A stretch of DNA of 64,000 nucleotides, taken from positions 232,043 to 296,042 of the forward strand of contig JAIUOO010000003.1 in the NCBI GenBank assembly GCA_020161695.1, read 5' to 3'. Below are positions 8,347-16,722 of the stretch, piece by piece (position 1 is the stretch's first letter; each line of letters starts with the position of its first letter). This DNA is from Pseudomonadota bacterium (GTDB lineage Bacteria > Pseudomonadota > Alphaproteobacteria > Rhizobiales > Phreatobacteraceae). The notes under the pieces were generated by a model. That model saw nothing but the letters and a program-made list of their open reading frames with translations. It was not told the origin of the DNA and made no database searches. Made by a program: the position numbers and the translations under genes.

Positions 8347-10623
8347 ATGCGGATCGCCGCGCTCGTCGCGGTCCTCTGGCTGGTGCTGATGCCATCGGTC
8401 GCGGCGGCCAGTGCCGCGGAAGGCGCGCGCTTCATCGGGCCGATCGCCGATCACCTGCTCGACCGGACGGGCCAGCTGGGCATTGCCGACGTGACCGCCC
8501 CCGGCGCGGCCTTCACCGCGGCCAGCGGCACCCGTGCGCCGAACCACGGCCCGTCGCCCTCGTCCAGCGCGGCCCTCTGGCTGCGCGTCGCCGTGCCCGT
8601 GGTGGCCGACGGCTCCGGCGACGACCGCGTCTTCGCGCTGCGCGAGCCGCGCGTGCGGGCCATGACGCTGTTCGTGCCGGCGGGCGCGGGCTGGCGGATT
8701 CTCGAATGGCGCACCGGCCAGACCGCGACCGGAGCTGCATGGCCGACACGCTATCCGGCGCTGAGCCTGCCGACCGGCGAGGTCGCCGGGCGCACGGTCT
8801 ATCTGCGCATCCAGACGCCCTCGTCGATGCGTGGGTCGCTCTGGCTGCACTCGGACACGAATTTCCTCAGCGCCTATGCCGCCGAGAACCTGCTGTTCGG
8901 CATCGCCTTCGGCGTTCTCGCGGGCCTTGCCATCTACCTCGCGGCGGCCGGCATCGTCGCGCGCGATGCCCTCTCTGGCGCACTCGCGACGCTCATCCTT
9001 GCCTATCTCGGCTATGTGATCGGCGACCAGGGCTTCGTCGAAACCTTCATCTGGCCCGGCGCGGTCATGGTCGGGCGCTTCCTGTCGTTCGGCGGCACAT
9101 TCCTGATCTTCGCCGCCATGCTCGTCTACGCACCCCTCTTCCTGCGGGTGAAGCAGCACTATCCGAGGGTCGCCGTCGTCGTCCGCTGGGCGGCGGCGGC
9201 GGCGCTGATGCTCACGCTCGCGGCCATCGTCTCGGTCGCCATCGACAGCACGCTGCTGCGGAGGTTCGTCGCCCCGATCGGCATCACGGCGATCGCCGGC
9301 TGTCTTACGCTTGTGGCGCTCACCTACCGCGTGGATTCCCCGCGCGCGCTGGTCTTCCTCCTGTGCTGGGGGCCGATGTTGACCGGCGGCCTGCTGCGCA
9401 TGCTCCACGACGTCACGCCGGTCATGGGCGCCAATCCGCTTGCGGTCAACCTGACCTATCTCGCCGCCTGCCTGTCGCTGCTGCTGTCGGGCGTCGCCAG
9501 CGCCATCGACCTGCAGCGGCGCGAGCGCGCCGCCCGCAAGGCCGCCGAGGAGGCGGCGGTCCGGCTCCGCGCTTTCGCCGAGAGTGCCTCGGACAGCTTC
9601 TGGGAATGCGACGGCCGCGGCCACGTGACCTTCGCCTCGGGACCGACATGCCTTGCCATCGGACTGGAGCCGGGCGTCACGGTGGGCGAGATTCTCGCGC
9701 GCGACATCTCCGCGGGCGGGCTGGACGCCAACGCTCGATTCAGCGCCGCCCTTGCCGTCGGAAGCGGCTTCGACGCCTCCATCGCCCTGCGCGATGCCTC
9801 CTCCCGCCTCGACCAGCGGCTCGTCCGGTTTCGCGCGAGGCCCGTCGAAGCGGAACCGGGACTGCGCGGCATCGTCTCGGACGTCACCCGGCAGGTCGCG
9901 GCGGAGGAACGGCAGGCCCAGCAACGCAAGATGGCGGCCATCGGCCAGCTGGCCGGCGGCGTCGCCCATGAGATCAACAACCTGCTCCATCCGATCGTCA
10001 ACCTGTCGCGCCGGGTCGCCGGCCAGTTCGCGCCGGCCGACGAGCGGCGGAAGTTCCTCGACATCGTCACCGATTCCGGCAGGCGCGCCTCGGCCATCGT
10101 CTCGGGGTTGCTCACCAGCGTGCGGCCGCCACCGGATCCGCAGCGACGGGCCCCGCTCGGCCCCTCGCTCGCGGACGCGATCCAGCACCTGCGCACCATG
10201 CTGCCGGACAAGGTGACGCTGACCTTCGAATCCGGCGCCGAGCCCGGTCCGGTCGTGGACGCGAACGAGGCGTTTCAGGTTCTCGCCAACCTCGTCGCCA
10301 ACGCCATGTATGCGACGCGCGGCGGCGGGCGGATCGCCGTGCTGTTCAGGGGGTCGCGGGCATCCGGCTTCGCGCTCTCCGTCGAGGACGACGGCGAAGG
10401 CATGGACGAGGACACCCGGCAGCGTGCGCTGGAGCCGTTCTTCACCACCAAGCAGCCCGGACAGGGCACCGGTCTCGGCCTGCCGATCGTCTATGGCATC
10501 GCCCGATCCTGGAATGCCGCCATCGACATTCAGTCCCAGCCCGGCGTCGGCACCCGCGTGACAATCGCGATCCCCGGTGCCACGCCTCCAGCCAAGGATA
10601 GAGCCCATGCCTCCCAGGCCTGA
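8347..10623 (+). CDS. Membrane sensor histidine kinase (7TMR-DISM type)
   Basis: A 758-residue inner-membrane kinase, counted from the ATG at 8347, which gives a clean signal peptide ([23 protein letters not shown]); the frame is open to a TTG at 8161. A periplasmic jelly-roll-like domain (about 25-185) precedes seven hydrophobic helices (about 190-395), the 7TMR-DISM layout for binding carbohydrates or similar ligands. A PAS-like segment (about 410-510) follows. The phospho-acceptor is His541 in GGVAHEINN, the ATP-binding domain has [19 protein letters not shown] and [12 protein letters not shown], and the C-terminus is normal. It overlaps the response-regulator gene by 17 bp, so they form a two-component pair. 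Confidence 0.87.
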   Translation: MRIAALVAVLWLVLMPSVAAASAAEGARFIGPIADHLLDRTGQLGIADVTAPGAAFTAASGTRAPNHGPSPSSSAALWLRVAVPVVADGSGDDRVFALREPRVRAMTLFVPAGAGWRILEWRTGQTATGAAWPTRYPALSLPTGEVAGRTVYLRIQTPSSMRGSLWLHSDTNFLSAYAAENLLFGIAFGVLAGLAIYLAAAGIVARDALSGALATLILAYLGYVIGDQGFVETFIWPGAVMVGRFLSFGGTFLIFAAMLVYAPLFLRVKQHYPRVAVVVRWAAAAALMLTLAAIVSVAIDSTLLRRFVAPIGITAIAGCLTLVALTYRVDSPRALVFLLCWGPMLTGGLLRMLHDVTPVMGANPLAVNLTYLAACLSLLLSGVASAIDLQRRERAARKAAEEAAVRLRAFAESASDSFWECDGRGHVTFASGPTCLAIGLEPGVTVGEILARDISAGGLDANARFSAALAVGSGFDASIALRDASSRLDQRLVRFRARPVEAEPGLRGIVSDVTRQVAAEERQAQQRKMAAIGQLAGGVAHEINNLLHPIVNLSRRVAGQFAPADERRKFLDIVTDSGRRASAIVSGLLTSVRPPPDPQRRAPLGPSLADAIQHLRTMLPDKVTLTFESGAEPGPVVDANEAFQVLANLVANAMYATRGGGRIAVLFRGSRASGFALSVEDDGEGMDEDTRQRALEPFFTTKQPGQGTGLGLPIVYGIARSWNAAIDIQSQPGVGTRVTIAIPGATPPAKDRAHASQA

Positions 10624-10999
10624 AATCCTGATCGTCGACGATGTCGAGGCGGTGCGCGTGTCGCTCGCGGCGGCGGTCACTGCCGCAGGCTACGGCGCGA
10701 CCTGCGTCGCCTCCGGCCAGGAGGCGCTCGACGCCCTCGGAGCGAAGCAGTTCGCCGTGGCGGTCACGGACATCTGGATGGCCGGCATCGATGGACTGAA
10801 GCTCATCAAGATGATCCGCGAGAGCAACCGGTCCCTGCCGATCCTGGCGATGACCGGCGGTGGCCCGCGCCTGACCATCGAGACCGCCGGATCGCTCGCG
10901 GAGGTCTGGGGCGCGGAGCGGGTTTTCGTCAAACCCTTCGACGAGGACCAGCTGATCCAGACGATCGATGCGATTGTCGCGCGCGGCGCGTCCCACTAA
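10607..10999 (+). CDS. Single-domain response regulator (CheY-like receiver)
   Basis: A 130-residue protein that is only a receiver domain. The acidic pocket is Asp11 and Asp12 (LIVDDVE), the phosphorylation site is Asp55 (VTDIWMAG), Thr83 occupies the switch position (AMTGG) and Lys109 the conserved lysine (VKPF). There is no DNA-binding output, so it must act through a partner or as a phosphate relay. The ATG at 10607 lies inside the 3' end of the kinase gene, giving tight co-expression. Its stop overlaps the stop of the convergent MarR gene by four bases. Confidence 0.9.
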   Translation: MPPRPEILIVDDVEAVRVSLAAAVTAAGYGATCVASGQEALDALGAKQFAVAVTDIWMAGIDGLKLIKMIRESNRSLPILAMTGGGPRLTIETAGSLAEVWGAERVFVKPFDEDQLIQTIDAIVARGASH

Positions 11000-11451
11000 T
11001 CCGCGTCGCCGTCGCCGGGCTCCGGCTCGCCGATCGGCTGCAACGCCAGCAACACCTGTTCCAGTGCGACGGCGAATGCTTCCCGCTCGCGGTCGCCCAG
11101 CGTATTGAACGCCGCGACGATCGTCCGCAGCGGGTCCATCTCCAGGATCGCGCGACCGGCATCTGACAGTTCGAGCAGTTCGGCGCGGCCGCGCCCCGCC
11201 GATCCCGCCTTCCGCAACAGCCCCTTGGCGATCAGCGTCCTGACGGTCCGTGAGACCGGGCCGAAGGCCATGCCCTGGAACCGCGCCAGGCTGATCGCCG
11301 TGCATTGGGCGCGATCGGCCGTCGAGAAATAGCGAAGCGCCGTCCACTGGGCTGGAAACAGCCCATGACTATGTCCGGACGAATGAAGCGCCCGCGCCGA
11401 CTGCTCGAACAGCCGGGCCAACGAGTCGGTACGGATGAGCTGTCTCGCCAT
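10996..11451 (-). CDS. MarR family transcriptional regulator
   Basis: A winged-helix regulator of 151 residues from the ATG at 11451 (a TTG at 11508 would add 19 residues and also fits). The sequence PAQWTALRYFSTADRAQCTAISLARFQGMAFGPVSRTV covers helices 2-4 with the recognition helix, and LIAKGLLRKAGSAGRGRAELLELSDAGRAIL is the beta-wing and following helix typical of MarR. It is convergent with the two-component pair and divergent from the secreted-protein and outer-membrane genes. A 15-bp palindromic repeat in the intergenic region 11571-11585 is a plausible autoregulatory operator, and the repeat also precedes the kinase gene. Confidence 0.87.
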   Translation of the reverse strand: MARQLIRTDSLARLFEQSARALHSSGHSHGLFPAQWTALRYFSTADRAQCTAISLARFQGMAFGPVSRTVRTLIAKGLLRKAGSAGRGRAELLELSDAGRAILEMDPLRTIVAAFNTLGDREREAFAVALEQVLLALQPIGEPEPGDGDAD

Positions 11452-11570
11452 TTCCCAGAACGACCTGCGGAACGCCTGACGAATCGGCCCGGCTTCCGGC
11501 GCAGACAATGCGCCGGCAGCGTGTGGGTGTCATCCGCCCGTCAACCAAAGATCGTTGCGCATATTGAAAT

Positions 11571-11585
11571 GCTCACTGAGCTATT
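11571..11585. repeat. 15-bp repeat GCTCACTGAGCTATT, copy 2, in the marR divergent region
   Basis: Identical over 15 bases to 8142-8156. It sits between the divergent marR gene and the secreted-protein gene at 11626, and ends in TATTATAG, which could double as a -10 element for the plus-strand gene (TATTAT at 11582-11587). No good -35 at 17-bp spacing is visible, which would fit a regulated promoter. Confidence 0.6.
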
Positions 11586-11625
11586 ATAGCCTTGCGTCGT
11601 CCTGGCAAGCTCAAGGAGAAGTGTC

Positions 11626-12048
11626 ATGCGTCTTTCGATATCCCGCCCCGTCGTCCTAGCCGGCCTGCTCGCCCTCGGCGCGACGGCCACCAACACGCCG
11701 GCGGTCGCTGCCGGCTGCGGCGGCTACGTCAATGTCTTCGTCTCCGGCTGCGCTCCGTGGGACAACAATCCGCGTCGCATGCCCGGCTCGCCCGGCTATC
11801 AGGCGCCCCGCCCGACGGCGACGCAGATGCCGCGGCCGACCACGCCGTCGATCGCATCGCGGATCCAGCCGCAGCCGGTTCAGGCGCGCCCGATCGTCAC
11901 GCCGACCGGCAACCGCCTCATCACCGACAACGGCGCCGGCCTGCTCAGCCCCGGCAACCGGAACCCCGGCATCATCTCCAATGACGGCGGCGGCCTGCGC
12001 AACCGTTCCGGCATCCTGTCGGATCAGGGCGGCGGCATGCGCCGCTGA
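11626..12048 (+). CDS. Small secreted protein of unknown function (Gly/Asn/Pro-rich tail)
   Basis: A 140-residue exported protein. A signal peptide spans about residues 1-29, ending in AVAA before GCGGYVNVFVSGCAPWDNN. Two cysteines lie just after the cleavage site (a CGGYVNVFVSGC pair, possibly a disulfide). The middle is Pro/Thr/Gln-rich, and the C-terminal third has loose repeats of the pattern N-G-G-G-L (NGAGLLSPG, NDGGGLRNRSG, DQGGGMRR), suggesting an unstructured tail. The AAGGAG ribosome site 9 nt upstream supports the ATG. No known family is recognised. It is divergent from marR and followed by an outer-membrane barrel gene with a related upstream motif. Confidence 0.7.
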   Translation: MRLSISRPVVLAGLLALGATATNTPAVAAGCGGYVNVFVSGCAPWDNNPRRMPGSPGYQAPRPTATQMPRPTTPSIASRIQPQPVQARPIVTPTGNRLITDNGAGLLSPGNRNPGIISNDGGGLRNRSGILSDQGGGMRR

Positions 12049-12163
12049 TCGCACCCGTCAGGTGAGGCCGCCGCGCAACACCGGCGGCCTCAGTTCGCAA
12101 CGCAGGGGCACGCCCGACAGTTCTCCACTTGCGCGCGGCGCTCGCTCGATTTTTAAAAGAACC

Positions 12164-12178
12164 AGTGAGCAATTATCG
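12164..12178. repeat. Degenerate copy of the GCTCACTGAGCTATT-type repeat
   Basis: Reads AGTGAGCAATTATCG. It matches the TGAGC-x-ATTAT-x-G part of the copy at 11571 (11 of 13 positions from TGAGC onward), and half of the palindrome is kept. It lies immediately before the ribosome site of the outer-membrane barrel gene that starts at 12192, so it could be a third target of the same regulator. Confidence 0.4.
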
Positions 12179-12191
12179 AGAGGTTGAGCCA

Positions 12192-13490
12192 GTGCATCGT
12201 CACGTCGTGCTGCGGACCGGAGCCGCGTCGAGAGCCGCCATCATCGCCTGCGGGCTGGTGACCGCGCCGCTGTCGGCGCTTGCGGCCGATCCCGGCCTGC
12301 CCGCGCCTGCGACGACCGCCGCCTCGGCCTGGTCCATGCTGTTCGACATCGACACGCGGTTCACCAGCTGGTCCGGCACGCGCGGCACGCCCGTCGCCTA
12401 CGATCTCGGCACGCCCGGCCGCGGCTCGCTGTTCTACATGCCGATGGCGCTGCAGATCGTCGGCAAGCCCAATCCCGACCTCAAGCTGGAGCTGATGGCG
12501 CGCACGGGATGGGTCGATGCGCGGCAGAATTCCGGCGGCGGCCTCGCCGGCCGCGTCTCGGCCCTCACCGACACGCTCGTGTCGGGAACCATGACCTATC
12601 TCGGCATGCCAGGCATCCAGCCCTTCGTCTCGATCAACGCCAATCTCCCGACCGGCGCAGCCAATCTGCGCGGCACGGGCTCTTTCGCCCGCATGGACCC
12701 CGATCTGGTCGAGGTGCCCAATTTCGGCGAAGGCTTCAATCTCGGCGGAACGCTCGGCGCCAACATCCCGGTCGGCGAGTTCACGCTGCTCACCACCAGC
12801 ATCAGCCATACCTATCGCGGGCCCTATACGCGCGACCCCGTCACCGGCTTCGGCGATCCCGACAACCGGATGCAGCCGGGCTCGTCGTCGTCGGCCTCTC
12901 TGCAGGTCGCCCATATGCTCGGGGCGCTGCTCATCAAGGCCGGCGCCACCTACATCATCAACACCGCGACCCGGATCGACGGCGCCTACATCAACCGGCC
13001 GGGCGAGACCATCGCCCTGACCGCCTCGGCCGGCTACACGTGGAACCCGGACCACAACACCACGCTGTCGGCCTCGTTCAGCCGCACCAATCCGAACCTC
13101 ATCTTCGATCCCGCGATCCCGGCGGCGGTGCGCGAGGCGTTCAACTCGAACAGCAATGCGGTGCGCCTGCGTCTCGACCACAGCTACCGCCTCACCGAGC
13201 AATGGATGGTCGGGGCCTTCGTCAGCTGGTTCAACCGCGACGCCAACGCCTACATCCCGACCTCCGGCGCGTTCTCGCCCGCCAAGTCCAAATGGGCCGT
13301 CGGCGGCTCGGCGCGCTATCAGGTGACGCAGAACGCCGCGCTGACGCTGCGCGCCGAGCATTTCTGGGTGCATCAGCACAGCCGCCCGGATGTCGTCGAT
13401 CCCTTCCTCGGGCCGTTCCCGGGAACCGCCATTCCCGCCATGAGCTTCACGGGCTGGACCGTGTCGCTCGGCGGAACGATCACCTATTGA
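12192..13490 (+). CDS. Outer-membrane beta-barrel protein
   Basis: A 432-residue exported protein from a GTG at 12192, with a GAGAGG ribosome site. The signal peptide is about residues 1-32 (AIIACGLVTAPLSALAADP). The rest is alternating short amphipathic strands rich in Gly, Asn, Thr and aromatics (for example TLSASFSRTNP, ALTLRAEHFWVHQH), ending in the strand TGWTVSLGGTITY with an aromatic last residue, the classic barrel insertion signal. This suits a transporter-like or porin-like barrel (transporter-of-phenolics/OmpP1-like is possible). It is followed after 13 bp by a small secreted protein, probably in the same transcript. The substrate is unknown. Confidence 0.72.
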   Translation: MHRHVVLRTGAASRAAIIACGLVTAPLSALAADPGLPAPATTAASAWSMLFDIDTRFTSWSGTRGTPVAYDLGTPGRGSLFYMPMALQIVGKPNPDLKLELMARTGWVDARQNSGGGLAGRVSALTDTLVSGTMTYLGMPGIQPFVSINANLPTGAANLRGTGSFARMDPDLVEVPNFGEGFNLGGTLGANIPVGEFTLLTTSISHTYRGPYTRDPVTGFGDPDNRMQPGSSSSASLQVAHMLGALLIKAGATYIINTATRIDGAYINRPGETIALTASAGYTWNPDHNTTLSASFSRTNPNLIFDPAIPAAVREAFNSNSNAVRLRLDHSYRLTEQWMVGAFVSWFNRDANAYIPTSGAFSPAKSKWAVGGSARYQVTQNAALTLRAEHFWVHQHSRPDVVDPFLGPFPGTAIPAMSFTGWTVSLGGTITY

Positions 13491-13503
13491 ACGGGGAACC
13501 GCC

Positions 13504-13782
13504 ATGAAGTCCCGCGCCGTCACCGCCCTTGCCGCCGCCGTCCTCGCCCTCGCCCTCTCATCCTCCGCCGAAGCCCAGCCGGTCTGCGCGGAGGGGCGCA
13601 CGCGCGAGGGCAAATGCGTCAGCGCCGCGCTCGCCTCCGCTGCCCGGATCGCCGCGATCGTCTACGGCCAGACGCGCCTGTCCTTCTCGATGCTGCCGAT
13701 CCTGCCCAACCAGGACCATGCCGCCACCGATCCGACGATGCGCCGCCATGTCGGACGCGAGGTCAGCACCATCCATCCGTGA
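13504..13782 (+). CDS. Small periplasmic protein of unknown function (92 aa)
   Basis: A 92-residue protein with a signal peptide (about residues 1-24, ending SSSAEA before QPVCAEGRTREGKCVSAALA). The mature part of about 68 residues holds two cysteines 11 residues apart, which could form a disulfide, and a hydrophobic middle (ARIAAIVYGQTRLSFSMLPILP). No family is recognised. It follows the barrel gene by 13 bp with a GGGGAACC ribosome-site-like stretch, so it may be an accessory to that barrel. Confidence 0.62.
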   Translation: MKSRAVTALAAAVLALALSSSAEAQPVCAEGRTREGKCVSAALASAARIAAIVYGQTRLSFSMLPILPNQDHAATDPTMRRHVGREVSTIHP

Positions 13783-13828
13783 CGGCCATGCCGGGCACGC
13801 GCTACAGGCGTTGTCTCCCTCCATCGGG

Positions 13829-13852
13829 CGTTGTATCCATCGATACCTAACG
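13829..13852. promoter_or_regulatory. Candidate ModE/MopA Mo-box
   Basis: An imperfect inverted repeat beginning CGTTGTATC and ending GATACCTAACG: outer arms CGTT/AACG, inner arms GTATC/GATAC around CATC. The 24-bp frame CGTT-x-TAT...TAC-x-TAACG closely resembles the operators bound by molybdate-ModE in enterobacteria and by MopA/MopB in Rhodobacter. It ends 18 bp before the mop ribosome site. The left half (GGCGTTGTATCC, 13827-13838) is repeated with one change 20 bp upstream (13807-13818), about two helical turns, as if a second dimer half-site were present. Confidence 0.7.
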
Positions 13853-13882
13853 CAGCCGCCAGACGGCATGAGGAGCGGACCG

Positions 13883-14089
13883 ATGAAGATCAGCGCGCGC
13901 AACCAGCTCAAGGGCAAGGTCGTCGAGATCACCAAGGGCGCGACCACCGCCCATGTGAAGCTGGACATCGGCGGCGCCATCGTCACCTCCGCCATCACCA
14001 ATGCGGCCGTGGACGAACTGAAGCTGGCCGTCGGGCAGACCGCCTATGCGGTCGTCAAGGCGTCCGACGTGATGATCGCCGTCGACTGA
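13883..14089 (+). CDS. mop: Molybdenum-pterin-binding protein Mop (single TOBE domain)
   Basis: A 68-residue single-domain molbindin. The family pattern is complete: [49 protein letters not shown] as the oxyanion-binding fold, then [15 protein letters not shown] as the closing strand. Such proteins assemble into hexamers in the cytoplasm and store or buffer molybdate or tungstate. The ribosome site GAGGAG supports the ATG. A Mo-box-like inverted repeat lies 31 bp upstream of the start, and the gene is followed by a TrmO-like gene and an ABC importer on the same strand. Confidence 0.93.
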   Translation: MKISARNQLKGKVVEITKGATTAHVKLDIGGAIVTSAITNAAVDELKLAVGQTAYAVVKASDVMIAVD

Positions 14090-14094
14090 CGGCC

Positions 14095-14586
14095 ATGGTC
14101 CGCGAGAACGAGATCAGGGCGGGCGAGGTCGCCGTCGACATGCCGCCGGCCACCGATGCCGGCCTCGTCTTCATCGGCACCATCCGCACGCCCTGGACCT
14201 TGCGGCTCGAATGCCCGCGGCAGGGGCGCGAGGATGGCCCGGTCTGCCGCATCGAGCTGTTCGAGCCCTGGATCGAGGGCCTCGACGGCATCGCCGCCTA
14301 CGAGCGCGTCGAAGTCCTCTACTGGCTCGACAAGTCGCGCCGCGACCTCGTCCGCCAGAGCCCGAAGAACGACGGCACCGGCCGCGGCATTTTTTCGCTG
14401 CGCTCGCCGGTCAGGCCCAATCCCATCGGCACGTCGGTGGTGCGCCTCCTGCGGGTCGACGGGCCGGTTCTCGAGGTCGCCGGCCTCGACTGCCTCGACG
14501 GCACGCCGCTCGTCGACCTGAAGCCAGACCGGAGCCAGTTCCGCCCGCTCGCCCCGCCGCAGAAAGGCGATTTCGAGACGGCCTGA
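14095..14586 (+). CDS. trmO: TrmO/TsaA-domain SAM-dependent methyltransferase
   Basis: A 163-residue TsaA-domain (beta-barrel) methyltransferase. TrmO proteins N6-methylate the threonylcarbamoyladenosine at tRNA position 37. Family motifs are present: FIGTIRTPW (about 26-34), a [16 protein letters not shown] block, the signature [16 protein letters not shown] (about 102-117) and [15 protein letters not shown] (about 133-147). The protein lacks the C-terminal extension of the longer E. coli enzyme (about 235 residues). It starts 6 bp after mop and is followed by the ABC importer, an odd place for a tRNA modification enzyme, so a role tied to metal or oxyanion metabolism is possible but unproven. 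Confidence 0.82.
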   Translation: MVRENEIRAGEVAVDMPPATDAGLVFIGTIRTPWTLRLECPRQGREDGPVCRIELFEPWIEGLDGIAAYERVEVLYWLDKSRRDLVRQSPKNDGTGRGIFSLRSPVRPNPIGTSVVRLLRVDGPVLEVAGLDCLDGTPLVDLKPDRSQFRPLAPPQKGDFETA

Positions 14587-14671
14587 GGCCAACAGCCCCT
14601 TTCAGGACGCCGGGGCGGCGTGCCAGTCTCCCCGGCACCATCGCGCAGACGGGAAACAGGGCGCCGCCATC

Positions 14672-15706
14672 ATGCCCGCCATCGACCGCCGACTGATGAT
14701 CGCAGGCGCGGGCGCCGCACTGGCGGCCCCCGCCCTTGCCCGCACGCCCTTCGTCGTCGACGGCGCCGGGCGTCAGGTGACGATTCCCGCGAGTGTCGAA
14801 CGCGTCTTCCCGGCAGGCCCGCCAGCCGCGATCCTGCTCTACACGCTGGCCCCGGATCTTCTCATCGGCTGGCCCCGCGCCAACCGGTCCGAGGAGCGCG
14901 AGTTCCTGCTTCCGGAGATCGGTTCCCGGCCGGAGGTCGGCCGCATCACCGGACGCGGCAACACCGCCAATCTCGAACTGGTCCTGGCGCTGAAGCCGGA
15001 CCTGATCCTCGACGCCGGCTCCGTCCGCCGCACCTTCGCGGAACTGGCCGACCGCGTGCAGGAGCAGACCCGCATTCCCTATGCTCTGCTCGACGGCAGC
15101 TTTCATGCGACCGCCGGCACCTATCGCACGCTCGGCCAGCTCACCGGCCGCGAGCGCCGCGCCGCCCAGCTCGCCGCCTGGTGCGACGACACGATGGGCT
15201 CGCTGATGTCGCGCATCGAGAAGGTCCATGCCGACAGTCGCCCCCGGGTCTATTACGCCCGCGGGCCGCGCGGCCTCGAGACGGGCCTTGCCGGCTCGAT
15301 CAATGTCGAGACGGTCGAGTTTCTCGGCGCGGTCAATGTCGCGCGCGGCGCGGCGGGATCGGGCCTCGCCAATGTCTCGCTCGAACAGGTGCTGGCCTGG
15401 AACCCGGAGGTGATCGTCACCATCGACCAGACCTTCGCCGCCAGTGTCCGTTCGGACCCGGCCTGGGCCGGCGTCAGGGCCGTGCGCGATGGCCGCGTCC
15501 ACCTCTCGCCGAAACTGCCTTTCGGCTGGGTCGACTTCCCGCCTTCGGTGAACCGCATGGCCGGCCTCTGGTGGCTCGCCAAGCTGCTCTACCCCGCGCT
15601 GTTCCCCGAGGACATCCGCGCCCTGACCCGCGACTTCTACACGCTGTTCTACCAGGTCACGCCGAGCGAGGCACAGCTCGACCGCGTGCTGGAAGGGCGC
15701 GGCTGA
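14672..15706 (+). CDS. ABC importer substrate-binding protein (FecB/MolA-type)
   Basis: A 344-residue periplasmic protein of the class III (iron-siderophore/cobalamin/MolA) binding fold. A twin-arginine-like export signal (DRRLMIAGAGAALAAPALA) is followed by FVVDGAGRQVTIPASVERVFPAGP, the N-lobe entry found in this family, LALKPDLILD (hinge region) and VIVTIDQTF. Family members carry ferric siderophores, cobalamin, or, like Haemophilus MolA, molybdate and tungstate. Here mop and a Mo-box lie just upstream and no TonB receptor or siderophore gene is nearby, which favours an oxyanion. Its stop and the next ATG are 2 bp apart. Confidence 0.85.
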   Translation: MPAIDRRLMIAGAGAALAAPALARTPFVVDGAGRQVTIPASVERVFPAGPPAAILLYTLAPDLLIGWPRANRSEEREFLLPEIGSRPEVGRITGRGNTANLELVLALKPDLILDAGSVRRTFAELADRVQEQTRIPYALLDGSFHATAGTYRTLGQLTGRERRAAQLAAWCDDTMGSLMSRIEKVHADSRPRVYYARGPRGLETGLAGSINVETVEFLGAVNVARGAAGSGLANVSLEQVLAWNPEVIVTIDQTFAASVRSDPAWAGVRAVRDGRVHLSPKLPFGWVDFPPSVNRMAGLWWLAKLLYPALFPEDIRALTRDFYTLFYQVTPSEAQLDRVLEGRG

Positions 15707-15708
15707 TC

Positions 15709-16722
15709 ATGCAGACCCGCGCCCTCGGCGGCAGCGCCATCGCCTTCGCCGTGCTGGTGGCCGGCATCGCCGTCGCCTTTGCGGTCGGCCGGTATCCGGT
15801 GACCCTGCCGGAGCTCGCGACCGCCCTCTGGTCCCGCGCGACCGGAACCCCCTCCGGCCTGCCGCCCTCCGTCGAGGCCGTGGTGTTCTCGATCCGTGGC
15901 CCGCGCGTCGTGGCGGCGCTCGCCTGCGGCGCGGCGCTGGCCATTGCCGGCGCGGCTTTCCAGGGCCTGTTCCGCAATCCGCTGGTCTCGCCCGACATTC
16001 TCGGCGCCTCCTCCGGCGCCGCGCTCGGCGCGGTGCTCGGCATCTTCCTGTCCTTCGGCATTTTCGGCATCCAGGCTGCGGCCTTCGCCGGGGGGCTCCT
16101 TGCTGTTGCCGCCGTCTATGCGGTCGGCTCGACCATCCGCTCGGGCGATCCCATCCTGACGCTGGTGCTGACCGGCGTGGTCGTCGGCGCCCTGCTCGGC
16201 GCCGGCGTCGGGCTGATCAAGGTTCTGGCAGACCCCTACAACCAGCTTCCGGCCATGACCTTCTGGCTGCTCGGCAGCCTGTCGGCGGCCAATGCGCGCG
16301 ACCTCGTGCCGCTGATCGCGCCGGTCATTCTCGGCGCGGCTGTGCTGGTGGCGCTGCGCTGGCGGATGAACGCGCTCTCCCTGCCCGAGGAAGAGGCGCG
16401 CGCCCTCGGCCTGCCGACCGGGCCGCTGCGCCTCGTCATCGTCGCGGCGGCGACGCTGGTGACGGCGGCGAGCGTGGCGGCCGCCGGCATTATCGGCTGG
16501 GTCGGGCTGGTCGTGCCGCATCTCGCCCGCTTCCTCGTCGGGCCCGATTTCGGCCGCCTTATCCCCGCCAGCGCCATGCTCGGCGGCGGCTACCTCCTGC
16601 TGATCGACACGCTCGCCCGCACCATCGGGCCGGTGGAGGTGCCACTCGGCATCCTCACCGCCGTCATCGGCACGCCCTTCTTCATCTGGCTGCTCGCCAC
16701 CGCGCGCGGAGGCTGGTCGTGA
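15709..16722 (+). CDS. ABC importer permease, FecCD family
   Basis: A 337-residue inner-membrane permease with about ten helices, the normal FecCD/BtuC size. Typical family segments are RGPRVVAALACGAALAIAGAAFQGLFRNPLVSPDILG (about residues 63-99) and the cytoplasmic coupling region AAGIIGWVGLVVPHLARFLVG. The C-terminus ends in a final helix, IGTPFFIWLLATARG. The gene lies between the binding protein and the ATPase and overlaps the ATPase by four bases (GTGA). There is only one permease gene, consistent with a homodimeric translocator as in BtuCD-type importers. Confidence 0.93.
   Translation: MQTRALGGSAIAFAVLVAGIAVAFAVGRYPVTLPELATALWSRATGTPSGLPPSVEAVVFSIRGPRVVAALACGAALAIAGAAFQGLFRNPLVSPDILGASSGAALGAVLGIFLSFGIFGIQAAAFAGGLLAVAAVYAVGSTIRSGDPILTLVLTGVVVGALLGAGVGLIKVLADPYNQLPAMTFWLLGSLSAANARDLVPLIAPVILGAAVLVALRWRMNALSLPEEEARALGLPTGPLRLVIVAAATLVTAASVAAAGIIGWVGLVVPHLARFLVGPDFGRLIPASAMLGGGYLLLIDTLARTIGPVEVPLGILTAVIGTPFFIWLLATARGGWS

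Noticed and set aside
8152-10680. Minus-strand open frame of 842 codons opposite the sensor kinase
   Set aside because: High GC leaves the antisense frame open. The product is Arg/Gly/Asp/His-rich without domains, whereas the plus-strand frame encodes a full histidine kinase.
14587-14671. Cobalamin-type riboswitch before the FecBCD-like importer
   Set aside because: Only 85 bp and short hairpins are present; no B12-box-like core of the needed length could be found.
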